Of a DNA stretch of 64,000 nt, positions 44,390 through 56,448 are shown in pieces. The position numbers and the translations under genes are program-made. Every line of letters starts with the position of its first letter. Position 1 is the stretch's first letter. Location of the stretch: contig OY756961.1 in NCBI GenBank assembly GCA_963580455.1, positions 22,797,001 to 22,861,000 of the forward strand, written 5' to 3'. The notes beneath the pieces were generated by a model. That model made no database searches and had not been told where the DNA came from. It saw only the letters and a program-made list of their open reading frames with translations. The stretch is from Euonymus europaeus. Taxonomy: Eukaryota > Streptophyta > Magnoliopsida > Celastrales > Celastraceae.

Positions 44390-46809
44390 ATGGGAAAAGG
44401 AAGGAAGCCTTGTTGTGTTAAATCAGAGGTCAAGAGAGGCGTATGGAGTCTTGAGGAGGATCAAAAGCTTATTGATTATGTTCAGAGGAATGGACATGTA
44501 AATTGGAGGACACTACCCCAGAGAGCTGGTATTGATTCTCTTTCCATATATTGAAATGGTTTTTTTGTTGGTTTTGCATGAAATCATTTTCAATGGTTGA
44601 TGCACGCTTTGGTTCTGATAATTTTTCCTTATTTTTTACGAGTCGATGTAAAATTTAGTTCTCGAAACTACTATTTTCATTTGGTTGATTCATGATTTGA
44701 TTCCGATAACTTCAATTTTTTTTCATGGGAAGTCGAAGTAAAGTTCGGTTTCGAAAACTTTGATTTTTCATTTTTAGATGCGCGGTTCGATTCTGATAAT
44801 TTTGTTTGATTATTTGTGTTAATTACATTATTGATTCGTGTTCTCAATCAATAGTGTTTACTGATGATTGGATTATTTATGGGATCGAAGTAAAGTTGAT
44901 TCAATGATCATTTTTATGTTGTTTTCATGATTTGAAGCTAAAATACTAAATATAAAAATATTGTAAAATTAAAGAAAAAAATAATAAATCAAATTTCAGT
45001 GACTCTCTTTCTTATTCTTTTTTACTTTATTTTGCAGGTCTGCAGCGATGCGGAAAAAGTTGCCGTTTAAGATGGATTAATTATCTGAATCCAAACGTGA
45101 AGCTGGGAAACTTCACGAAAGAGGAGGAGGACACAATTATCAAACTGCAAGAGGACATGGGGAACAAGTAAGAACTCTTTTTTTTTTTTTTTTTTTGCTT
45201 GACAGTAAGAACTCTATTAAAATCTCTATAAAGGGGTCTAACTAATGCATGCGTTCATTCAGACTGAACGTCCAAGGGTCTAGTAATTTGGAATGATAAA
45301 AAAAACTGACCCGAGCATAAATCACACTTTACTCAATCCGTTTAAAAATAAAATAAAAATCGATTATATATGAATTGGAAATGGAAGGGGTGTCAACGGT
45401 CAGTTTTAGTCGATTTTTGGTCTAAACGTTTAGTCGGTTATGTCGATTTTTGATTGAATTTTCGGTCGGTTCTAATATAAAATATGTATTTTTAAAAATA
45501 AAAAAAAACAACCAAATGGTTGGATTTTTTATTTTGACGATTTTTTTTACAACCCTCAAATGGTTTTGGTTTTGAGTTTTAAACCTGCAATGATTTCGAG
45601 TTCGTTTTGGTTTTTGATATCGAATTTAAGTTATCCGTCGAAATTGACCCAACCCTACCCAATAAATATTTTCTTAAAAATATTAGTTACAATGGTAATA
45701 AAGAAATTTGAACCCATCATTTGAATACAAAAAATGCTAATTCAGACCACTGTCCAATTGTTTCTTTGTTGTATTTGATGCTTCTTTTATATATATATTG
45801 GTATGTAATATGACTGTATGATAACATTATTCCATCATGGATTCATAAAATATATAACTAAATTAATAAATAAATTTAATTGCACTAGTAGTAAAATAAA
45901 TTATAATGATAATCTGAGCATTTATGAAAGATAACAAAAAATATTAAAGTTAAATGGCAAACAGAGTATCCAACGGTAGGTAATTATAGAATGATTCCGG
46001 TTTCGGAAATATTTTTGGAAACGGTTTCGGAACGATTTAGTATAGGATACCTTGAATATAGATAGTTTTGGTATTCTCTAATTGGAAGGGTGCCCTAAGT
46101 TTACTTACATTTTTTCATAATACCCTAATTTTACTTACATTTATACATATATATTTTTTTAAAAATCAGATGGGCAACCATTGCGACGTATCTTCCTGGA
46201 AGAACTGACAATGAGATCAAGAATCTATGGAACACTCATTTGAAGAAAAGGTTGTACAAGGATGACACTAATTCCACCACAAACGGACCAAACCGGCCGC
46301 CCTTCTCAGCTGCGTCCACTTCCTCTTCGACCACCACTATTGAATGCTCGCGTGGTGGCCGGAAGGGAAAATATTTTGGAATCGGAAATGTCATGAATGG
46401 AATGGATGAAAAATCCAAAAAACCTCGACAAGAAGAGGCGCAGAATCCCCAGTTCTTCAACCAATTTGTTTTCTCCAACATGGGCATGAGAGAGATGCCA
46501 ACTTTCCCTTCCAACAATTCAATTCTCACCCATCAACAAGTTCTTGATTTTCCGGATCCTGGATTTGATGAAGCAATGTTTATGTCAAACCTTTTAGGGG
46601 AAGTGAATCAACCACTCAACACAACTACTATTGCACAAGAAAATGTGTTGGAGAAGCCAATATTAGACCCTAATAAGGATATTTGGAAGATAATTGAAGA
46701 GATGGAACCAAGTGAGCTCCAACACCAAATTGATGAGGCAGCAACACAATCTGCTGAAGAGAAGTGGATGACTTATTTGGAGAATCAACTGGATCTTGAT
46801 GATTGTTAG
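44390..46809 (+). CDS. R2R3-MYB transcription factor (three exons)
   Basis: Exons 44390-44528, 45038-45167 and 46170-46809 join in phase to 302 residues. Donors are GTATTG and GTAAGA; acceptors TTTTGCAG and AAATCAG. Positions of both introns are those conserved in most plant R2R3-MYB genes. The R2 repeat has Trp at 19, 39 and 59; R3 has Phe72 in place of the first Trp, then Trp91 and Trp110 ([12 protein letters not shown]). The start [20 protein letters not shown] recalls subgroup 2/3 (MYB13-15, MYB58/63), nuclear activators of phenylpropanoid, lignin or stress genes, but subgroup is not certain. The C-terminal half is Ser/Asn-rich then acidic, with Trp-containing segments, as in activation domains. 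Intron 2 (1002 bp) holds a MITE fragment. Confidence 0.95.
45383..45660. repeat. hAT-MITE-like fragment in MYB intron 2
   Basis: GGGGTGTCAACGGTCAGTTT followed by GTCGATTTTTGG and GTCGGTTCTA blocks matches in reverse the end at about 35037-35055. The right side (AAATTGACCCAACCCTACCC) is diverged. It lies fully inside the intron and does not touch the splice sites. Confidence 0.45.
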
Positions 46810-48000
46810 GGATATATACTACAAGACTTGCAATATTATATTGTTAGTATTTATTAATAAAAGTCTTTATTCCTTTTAAATCATAATTCACTTTTTCCTA
46901 TAATATAATGTTGTGCCCATGTTTCACAATATTTCACAGAGTAAATGATCTAGTATGTAGAGTTCAGCTTACACAAGAAAAATTAGGTAATTAGTTCTAA
47001 TGGAATACAAGTATTAGTTCACAACCTAAGACGGAATCTGGAAAGCCCTTGGTATGGTTGTAGTACATGATTAAATATGTTTATCTTAAGTACTATGGGA
47101 ACGGTATAGTTCCAACTTCATGTACTGGTACACTTGTGTGTATTGACCAAGTAGAGGAAGGTGTTATAAGTACCGATACTCTTAATCCCGATAGAAATAA
47201 TATGAACTATCAGGGACTGAATATTGTTTTGAGTCACAAAAGAGTGATACTCGTTTTATGAATCAATAAACTCAGTGAGTTGAATAATGACAGTACATTA
47301 ATCGAGAATATTATTTGTTGAAGGATTTCATGTCCTGATTTAAGGATTGAGGATACCCCTCAATAAAGCTTATAAGTTTTGATCGTGTCAAACCCTGCAG
47401 GTGAATTTAATTAACTGACACGATAAATTAGTTAAGCGGAAGTCTCGAGGTCCATGATTTATGAATTAAATTGTCAATAATTTAATTCATAAATCAAGTA
47501 TCAATTTTCTTAACATGAGAGATTAATAAGTATTTTATATATATATAGCTCGAAATATATTTTCTGGTCATTACAATTCTTTCATAGAGTGAATTGTGAT
47601 TTACCAAACGAATGAAGTTGATTATATTAATTAGAATTTTCATTTTAGTATTATGTCAAAATACATTAGCTAAGAGGTCATTGTTGTGCCTCGATATAAA
47701 GAACTTAAAGTAGTCTCTAGGGTTACACGTTTTTGAGACTTGAGAGATCAAAACTGAAACCCTAGATACATAAACTTGTCCACCCAAAATTGAGTTCGAA
47801 TAACGAGGTCATACGATAGAAGTCTCTTGCATCCGAGTTGCTATTCCTATTCAGTTCATGATCAAGAAGGAGAATTTGTTTTCTGTTACTTGATCATTGT
47901 GCAATTTCCATTAAGATCAAACCAGATAGATCTTACTAGGTATGATATCTATAACAAACATAAGTAGAACGGATCAACTTTTTTTTAATATGACATGCTT
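46810..48000 (+). repeat. LTR-like repeat, copy A
   Basis: After the MYB 3' UTR the plus strand shows a repeat whose landmarks (GTGTCAAACCCTGCAGG, then GAATTTAATTAACTGACAC at about 47385-47422; AGCTTATAAG; GAGTCACAAAAG) recur on the minus strand at 48600-49990. A TATA-like ATATATATATAGC and a transcript-like stretch follow. No coding frame. It could be a solo LTR or the noncoding part of a large retrotransposon derivative. Confidence 0.5.
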
Positions 48001-48399
48001 GTGTGCTTTATCAAGTGGAGCATCATTCGAGGTAAATCCGCGGCTTACCCTTCAATGATGATGATAATATGAAGCAAACTACTACAAAGGTGAGTAATCA
48101 TTTACAACTAGACCAGAGCTTTCACGAGTATAAGTTGCTATTGAATCCTGAAATTGATCAAGACTACTTCGGTTGTCTTCATACTTGCCCAAGAGCTTTG
48201 ATCAACAACAACAGCAACAACAATATTTTTTGATTATTAATTAATTATTACCAAAAAATATAGGGATTGCTCGATCGATCATGTTTCGATCACCAACTTT
48301 TATTCTTTAAAATGTAACAATGTCATAATAAAACTTTATAAGAATCGGAGGCACAACTGCACAGAGAAGCAGAGCGTTATCACAGCTTGAACCCTTGTG

Positions 48400-49990
48400 T
48401 CTAGTGCTACTTGAGCTTCTCAATAATCCCTACGTACCTGGATATGAGTTTTGATAGAAATTTCGCCATTAATTTTTGTGAAAATTTGTTTGTTAGCTTG
48501 AGAATCACATTAGTTAAGAACTCATAAACAACTTCATGTTGGAAAATACACACTCGCATAAACGATTTTAAAAACAAAGAACACATAGGAGTAATCGATG
48601 GGAAAAACAACTTTCAATTTTTTTACTAATTATGGTTAACATATCTATAACATATTTAACTGGTTGAAGATAATTTACCTTGAGATCTTTCTGGATTGAT
48701 CTCTAATAAATATATTGAAGGATGGAGTCAATTAGATTGATTTAAAGTTCAATCCCGCAGATCTTCCACCGTGTGCACCAACTCCTAAAATTGGATTCAA
48801 GAGCGTGGACTACAAAATCGTGAAAAGTGGAAATAGTTAGGGAATCAAGAGGCGAACTTGTGTCTCAAGACTTGGGGAACAAAATTCATATTAGTCATGT
48901 ATTTATAGGGGTCGGCCACCCCTAAGGTTTTCTCCCTAGGTGGCCGGCCCTCCTTTTCCAATTTCCATAGGTTTTCAACTTCTGTTAGGCTTTCCTGACT
49001 CTTCTAGTATTAGGCTTTCATGGGCCAAGGTGGTGACCAATAAAAAAAATAAAACATGGGTTTCCTACAAATTTAATCATAAGCCCAAACACATGAGCAT
49101 AATTAAAATTCATAAACTAAAATATATTCCACTAAAATATTATAGCTGTACTCCCCGTTTTATCTCAAATTTGAGCTTCTCGTTGTAATCATTCATTAAA
49201 ATCCTCAAGTTGAGTTACAAATATCCGTCAATTAAATATACCCCTGACATATTATATTTAATTGACATCTTTAAATATTCTTCGAGTTCATCGCTTAACT
49301 TATTTGAATGTGTCGGATTAATTAAAATTCACCCGCAGTTTTTGACACAATCTCAAATCCTATAAGCATTCTTGAGAGGATATCATCAATTCATAATTAG
49401 ACGTGAATTTATTAACAAATTATTTTTTAATTATCGTACATTTAATGCGGTAACTCTATTCACTTGGTGTATATTAGCCTGTAAAAAAAAGACATCACCC
49501 TTTGATAAATCAAAGTCTTATACATTAAATGTACATGTACCAATAATCTTTAATAAATTAAGATCATGAACAATGTCATAAAATCAATGTGAGTGTACAA
49601 TCTTTCATATAGTCAGACTCAAAAAATTGACTCACACGTAGTCCTAATCAATACTCTTCAAGTGTACTAGTATAGTAAATTCAAGCTTTACAGCTTTCTG
49701 TAACCAAGATAGGCATACTAAAATATTATACTACAGCTCTGCCGAACGTTCGTCTAATTCCGTATAAGCTGTGATTGTTTATTTATATTCAATAGAAACT
49801 TACGAATTGATCTTTCATGTGTAAGCTAAACTTTAGACACCAATTCATATATCATATAAAATAAAAGACGCTTATGACAACATATCATTTTTCATATTAA
49901 ATACTAAGAAAATATTTTATTCAAATAAGTAAACTAAATTTGAACATTACATAAAATAATGTTCTTTAACATATTATTCCTATCAGTTCA
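48400..49990 (-). repeat. LTR-like repeat, copy B (opposite orientation)
   Basis: On the minus strand the words GTGTCAAAAACTGCGGG, then GAATTTTAATTAATCCGACAC (49352-49313) match copy A. Downstream comes GGGTGGCCGACCCCTATAAA (TATA at about 48905), a leader with GTCTTGAGACACAAG, then a tail with AGATCTGCGGG. The layout, U3-like part then TATA then transcribed part, is LTR-like. No protein domain is present. Divergence from copy A is considerable. Confidence 0.5.
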
Positions 49991-52081
49991 TACTCCTTAA
50001 TTTTCTTCATATTTTTGGAGCTTAATTGCTTCATTTGATAGAGCTTATAAGATCCAAAAATAAATTAGTTTATAAGTTGTGAAAGTTAAACTAATTTATA
50101 AACAGTCAAATAAATGTTTAATGAAAATTATAACCGACTCTAATTTATAATCTGTGTAAAATTTATTACATTTAATTTTAAGGATACAATAAAAACTACT
50201 AACTTGATAACTGTATTGATAATTGTAGTCTGTTTATTTATTTATTTTTGATGAATTTCTTAATTTTTATTATTAATATTTACTATTAAATTTAAAGTTC
50301 AAAGTTATTAAACTACATAAAATAAATATTGTATAAAATTATATATAATATTACTTAATTAAAAAATAAATAAAAAATAAAAGAATCAAAAAACGTTGTG
50401 AAAACGAGATAAGTAGATATTAGGAAAAGTTGTGAAAAAGCTCCATATTAGGAAAAGTTGGAGACTAATTGCACCCCATTTTTATATCCACCAACATACT
50501 TTCACTTAAAAACTTCAATTAAAAAATAGTTGTTTACGAGTACACCCCTTTTGACAATTTTTCCCAATAAAACTTTGCACCCAATACCATAACTCATCTT
50601 GGGTGATTGCTATTCTGGTTTGTCACTGGAGACGCAGCTTTCTCCATTTTCGCTGCCAGATTGGGTGGTGTTGTACAAGTCTTCATCTCGGAGTCGAGCG
50701 AATTCGATTTCGATGTGTTTTGGGTTAAATCGAGTGGGTTTAGTTGAGTATATATGTTTCCATCACAGATCTCTTTTTAGGACAAGACGAAGGCAAGAGA
50801 TAGATCCGACTGCTTGGCTTTGTGGCCAAATTGTGCCAAATTCGACGACAGTGAGAATTTATCCTCCATAAACTTCTTGACCATTGTGGCCAAATTGTGG
50901 TGGCTAATCTTAACAAACTTGGTGGTCGTAGATAGAATCAACTGTTTGGCTTTTACCAGTGCACGAGAAGCTGATGTGCTATGGGCTGCTAGTGATTTGA
51001 GCTTAACGACAAAGATCTCCAACGAGGAAGATAGATTTGAGATAAGAGATTTCACTACAGATCACCTTCCATGTCAATATTTTTTGTTAGAGACTGGCAA
51101 CTTTTTTTCTAACACTCAACATTTACTCTCGTCGAAGGCGAAAAGAGGAAGCAATTGAGTTTACCGACGACGCCGTAATGCTGCGTGCTAGGTGGTTGTC
51201 TCTAAAAAGGGGCTAAGGTTACAATTAGGTTAGGGTTATAAGAAGACGACTGAGGTGAAGTCCACGACCCTCCCTTCAAAACACAATCTATGTCCAGAAC
51301 ATGAAAAAATTGAAACAAAAACAAATTTTGCCCAATATCCTTAATACTTACTACTCCCTTTACTGGATGTCATATTGATGTCAACGTATTCTTCATTGTC
51401 AGGAAATTAATCACCCGATCCGTAAGAAATCGACCCACGAAGCACTGTCTTAGATCAGCCGTTGGCCCCTCTTCAACACTCCCTTCAAGGACGATCCCAC
51501 CCTCCTCCCCACTCCTCCTCCAACGTATGTGCGCACAAAAATCCACCATCAGGGCCACACTAGCACTTTTTTTTATAACAAATCCACCATCAGGGTCACA
51601 CTAGCGCTTGAAGAAGTCATCTGAACTTAAGAACATCAAAACAAAACCCTTGTCACAAGACAAGACTCACTCTAACTTGTCACAAAGACAAGTAATTAGA
51701 AAACTCATATTTATGAAATATACTATAGACACAACAAAACCAAACAAAGATACTTTAACAGAATAAAACATAAAAAGTTTGTGTCATTCCACAATGATTA
51801 AAGCAGTACACAAATCAATGATAAACTCATTAGAATAATTTATAATGAATTACAATAGTTTTCACATAAAAAATACCACAAATCTAAAAACTCACCATTG
51901 TGATAATCTCATTTGTCGAGAGGGCATTGTCGGGGAGGGATTGGTTGGGGATGACGTTGTCAGTGACAAAATAGACAAAGATTTAAGTGTGCAAGTTTCT
52001 TGCTCGTGTTGTCGCGTGATTAAGAGATAAATTGATTAAGTATGAAGATCTCATACCTTGAAAAACAAATGTTTAAACTAA
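49991..52081. other. Intergenic region with possible gene remnants
   Basis: 50600-51240 is balanced in GC and has several overlapping frames (90 and 114 codons plus, 92 minus) without recognisable domains; GTGGCCAAATTGTG occurs twice (about 50821 and 50887). At 51538-51606 a 27-bp block (AAATCCACCATCAGGGYCAC) is directly repeated across a T-rich spacer. I see no supported gene. Confidence 0.35.
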
Positions 52082-53086
52082 CACTGCGTTTGGTACAACG
52101 TTTAGACATTTTAGACGCTCCAAACAATGATGTTATCAGCATTTAAGAATTAAAAATAACGATGTGTTATGAACACGACATGTGGTAGAGGGTGTAAATT
52201 TTTTGGACAGTTTCCCTACATACCCCTCCGTATTTCGCACTCCTTTGTGCCTCTACTTTGCACTAAACCCTAGCTTGTGAGCCGAAGATCGGAGTTTTAG
52301 TTTCTGCATCCGGCCGCAGGAGTGGTTCATTCCTCTCCATCTTTAGTACATTATTTATCACGGTGAAAGAATCAAATTATTGACCACTGTTTGGAAAAGT
52401 ATTATTTGGTAGACGCATGATACTAAAACAAGTTGAGTTATCTTGAGCCTTATGGGGGCGAACGTTATCATGTGATAAAAAAAAACCGCAAACACTCGTC
52501 ACTCTAGAAAATAATAGAGAGGACAATTGGGATAACAAAAAAAAGATAGAGAATTTTGAATTGAGCCACAAAAATATATAATGGTTGCATGATGCGCGTT
52601 ACACAACTACATCCGACGACATAGCATAGGTAATAAAGATTTTTAGGAAGTTGACAATGAACCGAGCAACTCCGCAGTCGTAGATGGTGCGGATGATTCT
52701 GATGAAGGAGGAGACTATTTCATTAGTGATGATAATACTATGAGTGTTATTAGATATAGGATTGCTCCACAACTCTTATGGTGCAGTAAATTAGTTCTTG
52801 TATGTTAATCGTATGTACAATTTGTAGTGTGGTGCACATGTTAAGTATGTATGTTTAATTAATCAAATACGTTTTAATGATTTTGTTAATTTTGTTTGTA
52901 ACATAATCCCAACTGAATACATAAATACAACTAAAGTTCACATCTTTATTATTAAACAACTTTACATGCTTCTAATGATAATTTGACACTGTATATGCTA
53001 TTAAAATTTACGCTCTATCAAATATCACATAACTTATTTTGACAGCTTATACGCTTTACAGCCTATACAGCCTACCAAACGGAGGC
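52082..53086 (+). mobile_element. PIF/Harbinger transposon, 1005 bp, TAA target duplication
   Basis: Imperfect terminal repeats (CACTGCGTTTGGTA left; reverse complement GCCTCCGTTTGGTA right) are flanked by TAA at 52079-52081 and 53087-53089, the superfamily's exact target duplication. A C-terminal transposase relic lies inside on the plus strand. Most of the transposase and the MYB-like partner gene are missing, so it is an internally deleted element. Its right end is only about 180 bp upstream of the PPR start codon. Confidence 0.8.
52593..52810 (+). pseudogene. Relic of Harbinger transposase C-terminus
   Basis: The frame reads CALHNYIRRH, then an interrupted stretch with EVDNEPSNSAVVDGADDSDEG and MSVIRYRIAPQLLW. 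HN-x-I with following Arg and the final R-x-x-IA-x-x-LW pattern are typical of the end of PIF/Harbinger (HARBI1-like DDE) nucleases. A stop separates the two parts. The catalytic core is absent. Confidence 0.65.
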
Positions 53087-53089
53087 TAA

Positions 53090-53268
53090 AATGATTAAAG
53101 TTGAAGTATAATTGTGAAATAATGAAATGCAAATAAAGCTGGTTCTAAGATTTGAGGTCGGGGCAGAGACCCAGCCCAGCCCAAACAATCCACAGCTCAT
53201 CAAGAGACATTGAACTAGTACAACTTGCGATCCAATTCACATTCTCCTAAGGATCAATTCTTCATGGG
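53090..53268 (+). promoter_or_regulatory. Short promoter/leader of the PPR gene with an overlapping uORF
   Basis: Only about 180 bp separate the Harbinger element from the PPR start. An ATG at 53264 opens a four-codon uORF (stop at 53276-53278) that overlaps the main ATG at 53269 in another frame, so translation of the PPR protein probably depends on leaky scanning or reinitiation. No clear TATA box was seen. Confidence 0.45.
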
Positions 53269-56200
53269 ATGGGAGTAGCGTCAGCTCATTTGTCAAGAAC
53301 ACGCCTTTACGGCTCAAACGAAAAAACAGGGTTCGTTAGATGCTGCTGTAGAAAGCTCCCTGCTTTCGATCAGAGTCACCCACTACGCATCTTTTCCCGC
53401 CAATGCCACTTCAAGCAACAAGAAGAGCCACTCAATTGGGCAACTCCATGCCTAGAAGAACGCACGAACCGTGGCTTCCTCTTCTTCTCAAACCACCCGA
53501 ACCCGGAAGTTTCGTGCTTTCTTGAAAAGGGTTTCTCTCAAATCAGCTGCGAGGCCATAGGGAGAGCAATACATGGGCTTTGCATAAAGGGTTTGGTTCA
53601 TCTTAGTGTTTTCTACTCAAATACGCTAGTAAACATGTACTTCAGATTTGGCCGTATAGGGTATGCTCAGTCTGTGTTCGATAAAATGTCTGATAGGAAT
53701 GTGGCTTCCTGGAATAATATGATGTCTGGGTTTGTTCGATTGGGAATGCATTGGGATGCGGTTGGTTTCTTTTGTGAAATGTGGGAGCTTGGCATAAAGC
53801 CTGCGGGGTTTACGATTGCTAGTTTGATAACTGCTTGTCATAGGTCAGGGTGTATGGTTAACGAAGGGATCCAAGTCCATGGTTTTGTCGTTAAATGTGG
53901 CTTATTATGCAATGTTTTTGTGGGAACTTCTCTTGTGCATTTTTATGGGCAATATGGGTTTGTTTCGGATGCTAGTAAACTCTTTGAGGAGATGCCGGAT
54001 AAGAATGTAGTTTCTTGGACTTCACTGATGGTTAGTTTCTTTGATGTCGGAGATCCCACAGAAGTTGTGAATATTTATCAGCGTATGAGGCACGAGGGCT
54101 TTAGTTGCAATGAAAACACGTTTTCGACAGTGATTAGTGCCTGTGGATGGCTTGAGGACGAGATATTTGGTTATCAAGTTCTTGGCCTTGTTATAAAATC
54201 TGGAATGGAAGGTAATACTTCTGTGGGAAATGCTCTCATTTCCATGTTCAGTAGTTTTGGTAAAATGGATAAGGCTTATTCTGTGTTTGGCCTCATCCCT
54301 GAGCGTGACACTATATCTTGGAACTCAATTATTTCTGCTAACGTTCACAATGGTCTTTATGAGAATTCGATGAGATATTTTCAATGGATGCGCCATGTTC
54401 ACAAGGAAATCAATTCCATTACAGTTTCAACTATGTTGTCAGCCTGTGGTTCTGTGGATTATTTGAATTGGGGAAAAGGATTTCATGGTCTAGTTGTTAA
54501 GTTAGGAATGGAGTCAAATGTTTTGGTATGCAATACAGTTCTTTCTATGTATTCCGAGGCTGGGAAATCTGAAGATGCAGAACTGGTGTTTAATGGAATT
54601 GCAGGGAGGGATTTGATCTCATGGAATTCCATGATAGCCTGCTATGCCCAGAATGGAAGATGCCTTGATGCCTTAAACCTGTTGGGAAAAATGCTATGGA
54701 AGAGAAAAGCAATGAGCTTTGTGACTTTTACCAGTGCCTTGGCTGCCTGTTCGAACATTGAGTTCCTCTCTAAGGGCAAGATTCTTCATGCCTTTGTAAT
54801 CATTTCAGGCCTGCACAGAAATGTGATTGTTGGAAATTCATTGATTACCATGTATGCAAAGGCTGGTTTAACGGTTGAAGCTGAGAAGGTATTTCTAATG
54901 ATGCCAAAGCGAGATAAAGTAACTTGGAATGCACTTATTGGTGGATATGCTGAGAATGAGGAGCCAAATGAGGCAGTAAAAACTTTTAAACTAATGAAAG
55001 AAGAGGGCAGATTTACAAACTACATTACAATTTCAAATCTTCTAGGTGCTTGCTTGGCATCTGACCATCTATTGAAGTATGGTATGCCAATCCATGCGCA
55101 TGTAGTTGTAATGGGATTTGAATCGGATAACTTTGTGCAGAACTCCATTATCACAATGTATGCCAAATGTGGAGATCTCAATTCAAGCAGCAACATCTTT
55201 AATGGATTAGTTGATAAGAACTCGATTGCATGGAATGCTATTATTTCTGCAAATGCCTATCATGGCTTGGCAGAAGAAGCTTTGAAACTTCTTGTGAAGA
55301 TGAGACATGCTGGGGTACGTTTAGATCAATTTAGTCTTAGTGAATGCCTTGCGGCTACATCTAAGTTGGCTGTGCTTGAGGAAGGCCAACAGCTTCACTG
55401 TCTAGCTGTTAAACTTGGGTTTGGTTCAGATGCTTTTGTTGAAAATGCTGCAATGGATATGTATGGAAAGTGTGGGGAGATAAATGATGTATTAAGGATA
55501 CTTCCACAACCCAGTGATCGCTCACAGCTATCATGGAATATATTTATATCAGCCCTTGCCAGACATGGGTGTTTCCAGGAGGCTAGAGAAACATTTCACG
55601 ATATGCTGAAACTGGGGCTACAGCCCAACCATGTTACATTTGTCTCTCTTCTTTCTGCATGTAGTCATGGGGGTCTAGTGGAGGAGGGTCTTGCATACTA
55701 CAGTAGGATGACGCAAGAGTTTGGTATCCCACCAGGGATTGAGCATTGTGTATGTGTGATTGATCTCCTAGGAAGATCTGGAAGGCTCGCCGAGGCTGAA
55801 ACATTTATAAATGAAATGCCTGTTCCACCATCAGACTTTGTTTGGCGGAGCTTGTTGGCTGCATGTAAAATCCATGGCAATTTAGATCTTGGGAGAAAAG
55901 CTGCAGAACGTCTTTTTGAGTTGGATCCATCAGATGACTCGGCTTATGTTCTCTATTCAAATATTTGTGCTACAAGTGGGAGATGGGAGGATGCTGAGAT
56001 TGTCAGGAGGCGAATGGGATCAAATAAGATAAAAAAGAAACCTGCTTGTAGTTGGGTCAAGCTAAAGAATCAAGTGAGTTCTTTCAGGATGGGTGATGAG
56101 TCCCATCCACAGGCCACACAGATATATGCAAAATTGGGGGAGCTGAAGAAGATGATCAAAGATGCAGGATATGTTGCAGACACAAGCTATGCCTTGCAGG

Positions 56201-56448
56201 ACACCGATGAAGAGCAAAAGGAGCTCAATCTTTGGAACCACAGTGAGAGACTTGCCCTTGCATTTGGGTTGATGAATACTCCAGAAGGTTCAACTGTTAG
56301 AATTTTTAAGAACCTTAGAGTTTGTGGTGATTGCCATTCCGTATACAAGTTTGTCAGTGGAATTGTCAATAGGCGTATTGTATTGAGGGACCCTTATCGG
56401 TTTCACCATTTTAACGGTGGCAAGTGTTCTTGTTCAGATTACTGGTAA
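53269..56448 (+). CDS. DYW-class pentatricopeptide repeat protein (organellar RNA editing)
   Basis: An intronless 1059-residue PLS-class PPR protein. PPR proteins bind organellar transcripts one base per repeat; DYW members deaminate C to U. The repeats run from about residue 95 to 860 (typical words NTLVNMYFRFG, NVASWNNMMSGFV, NALISMFSSFG, DLISWNSMIACYAQNG, TMYAKCGDL), followed by E/E+ motifs (ACSWVKLKNQVSSF, GDESHPQ). The DYW domain keeps the zinc-deaminase residues: HSE at 991-993, CGDC at 1019-1022, then HF and C-x-C near 1053-1055, ending DYW. The first about 60 residues are basic and hydroxylated, fitting organelle targeting. Overall it most resembles Arabidopsis At1g16480 from memory. 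Complete and intact. The target site cannot be stated. Confidence 0.96.
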   Translation: MGVASAHLSRTRLYGSNEKTGFVRCCCRKLPAFDQSHPLRIFSRQCHFKQQEEPLNWATPCLEERTNRGFLFFSNHPNPEVSCFLEKGFSQISCEAIGRAIHGLCIKGLVHLSVFYSNTLVNMYFRFGRIGYAQSVFDKMSDRNVASWNNMMSGFVRLGMHWDAVGFFCEMWELGIKPAGFTIASLITACHRSGCMVNEGIQVHGFVVKCGLLCNVFVGTSLVHFYGQYGFVSDASKLFEEMPDKNVVSWTSLMVSFFDVGDPTEVVNIYQRMRHEGFSCNENTFSTVISACGWLEDEIFGYQVLGLVIKSGMEGNTSVGNALISMFSSFGKMDKAYSVFGLIPERDTISWNSIISANVHNGLYENSMRYFQWMRHVHKEINSITVSTMLSACGSVDYLNWGKGFHGLVVKLGMESNVLVCNTVLSMYSEAGKSEDAELVFNGIAGRDLISWNSMIACYAQNGRCLDALNLLGKMLWKRKAMSFVTFTSALAACSNIEFLSKGKILHAFVIISGLHRNVIVGNSLITMYAKAGLTVEAEKVFLMMPKRDKVTWNALIGGYAENEEPNEAVKTFKLMKEEGRFTNYITISNLLGACLASDHLLKYGMPIHAHVVVMGFESDNFVQNSIITMYAKCGDLNSSSNIFNGLVDKNSIAWNAIISANAYHGLAEEALKLLVKMRHAGVRLDQFSLSECLAATSKLAVLEEGQQLHCLAVKLGFGSDAFVENAAMDMYGKCGEINDVLRILPQPSDRSQLSWNIFISALARHGCFQEARETFHDMLKLGLQPNHVTFVSLLSACSHGGLVEEGLAYYSRMTQEFGIPPGIEHCVCVIDLLGRSGRLAEAETFINEMPVPPSDFVWRSLLAACKIHGNLDLGRKAAERLFELDPSDDSAYVLYSNICATSGRWEDAEIVRRRMGSNKIKKKPACSWVKLKNQVSSFRMGDESHPQATQIYAKLGELKKMIKDAGYVADTSYALQDTDEEQKELNLWNHSERLALAFGLMNTPEGSTVRIFKNLRVCGDCHSVYKFVSGIVNRRIVLRDPYRFHHFNGGKCSCSDYW

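Noticed and set aside
44114..44554. 146-codon frame starting upstream of the MYB ATG
   Set aside because: It translates the TA microsatellite as Tyr-Ile repeats; the MYB family start MGKGRKPCC is at 44390, and the frame runs past the exon-1 donor.
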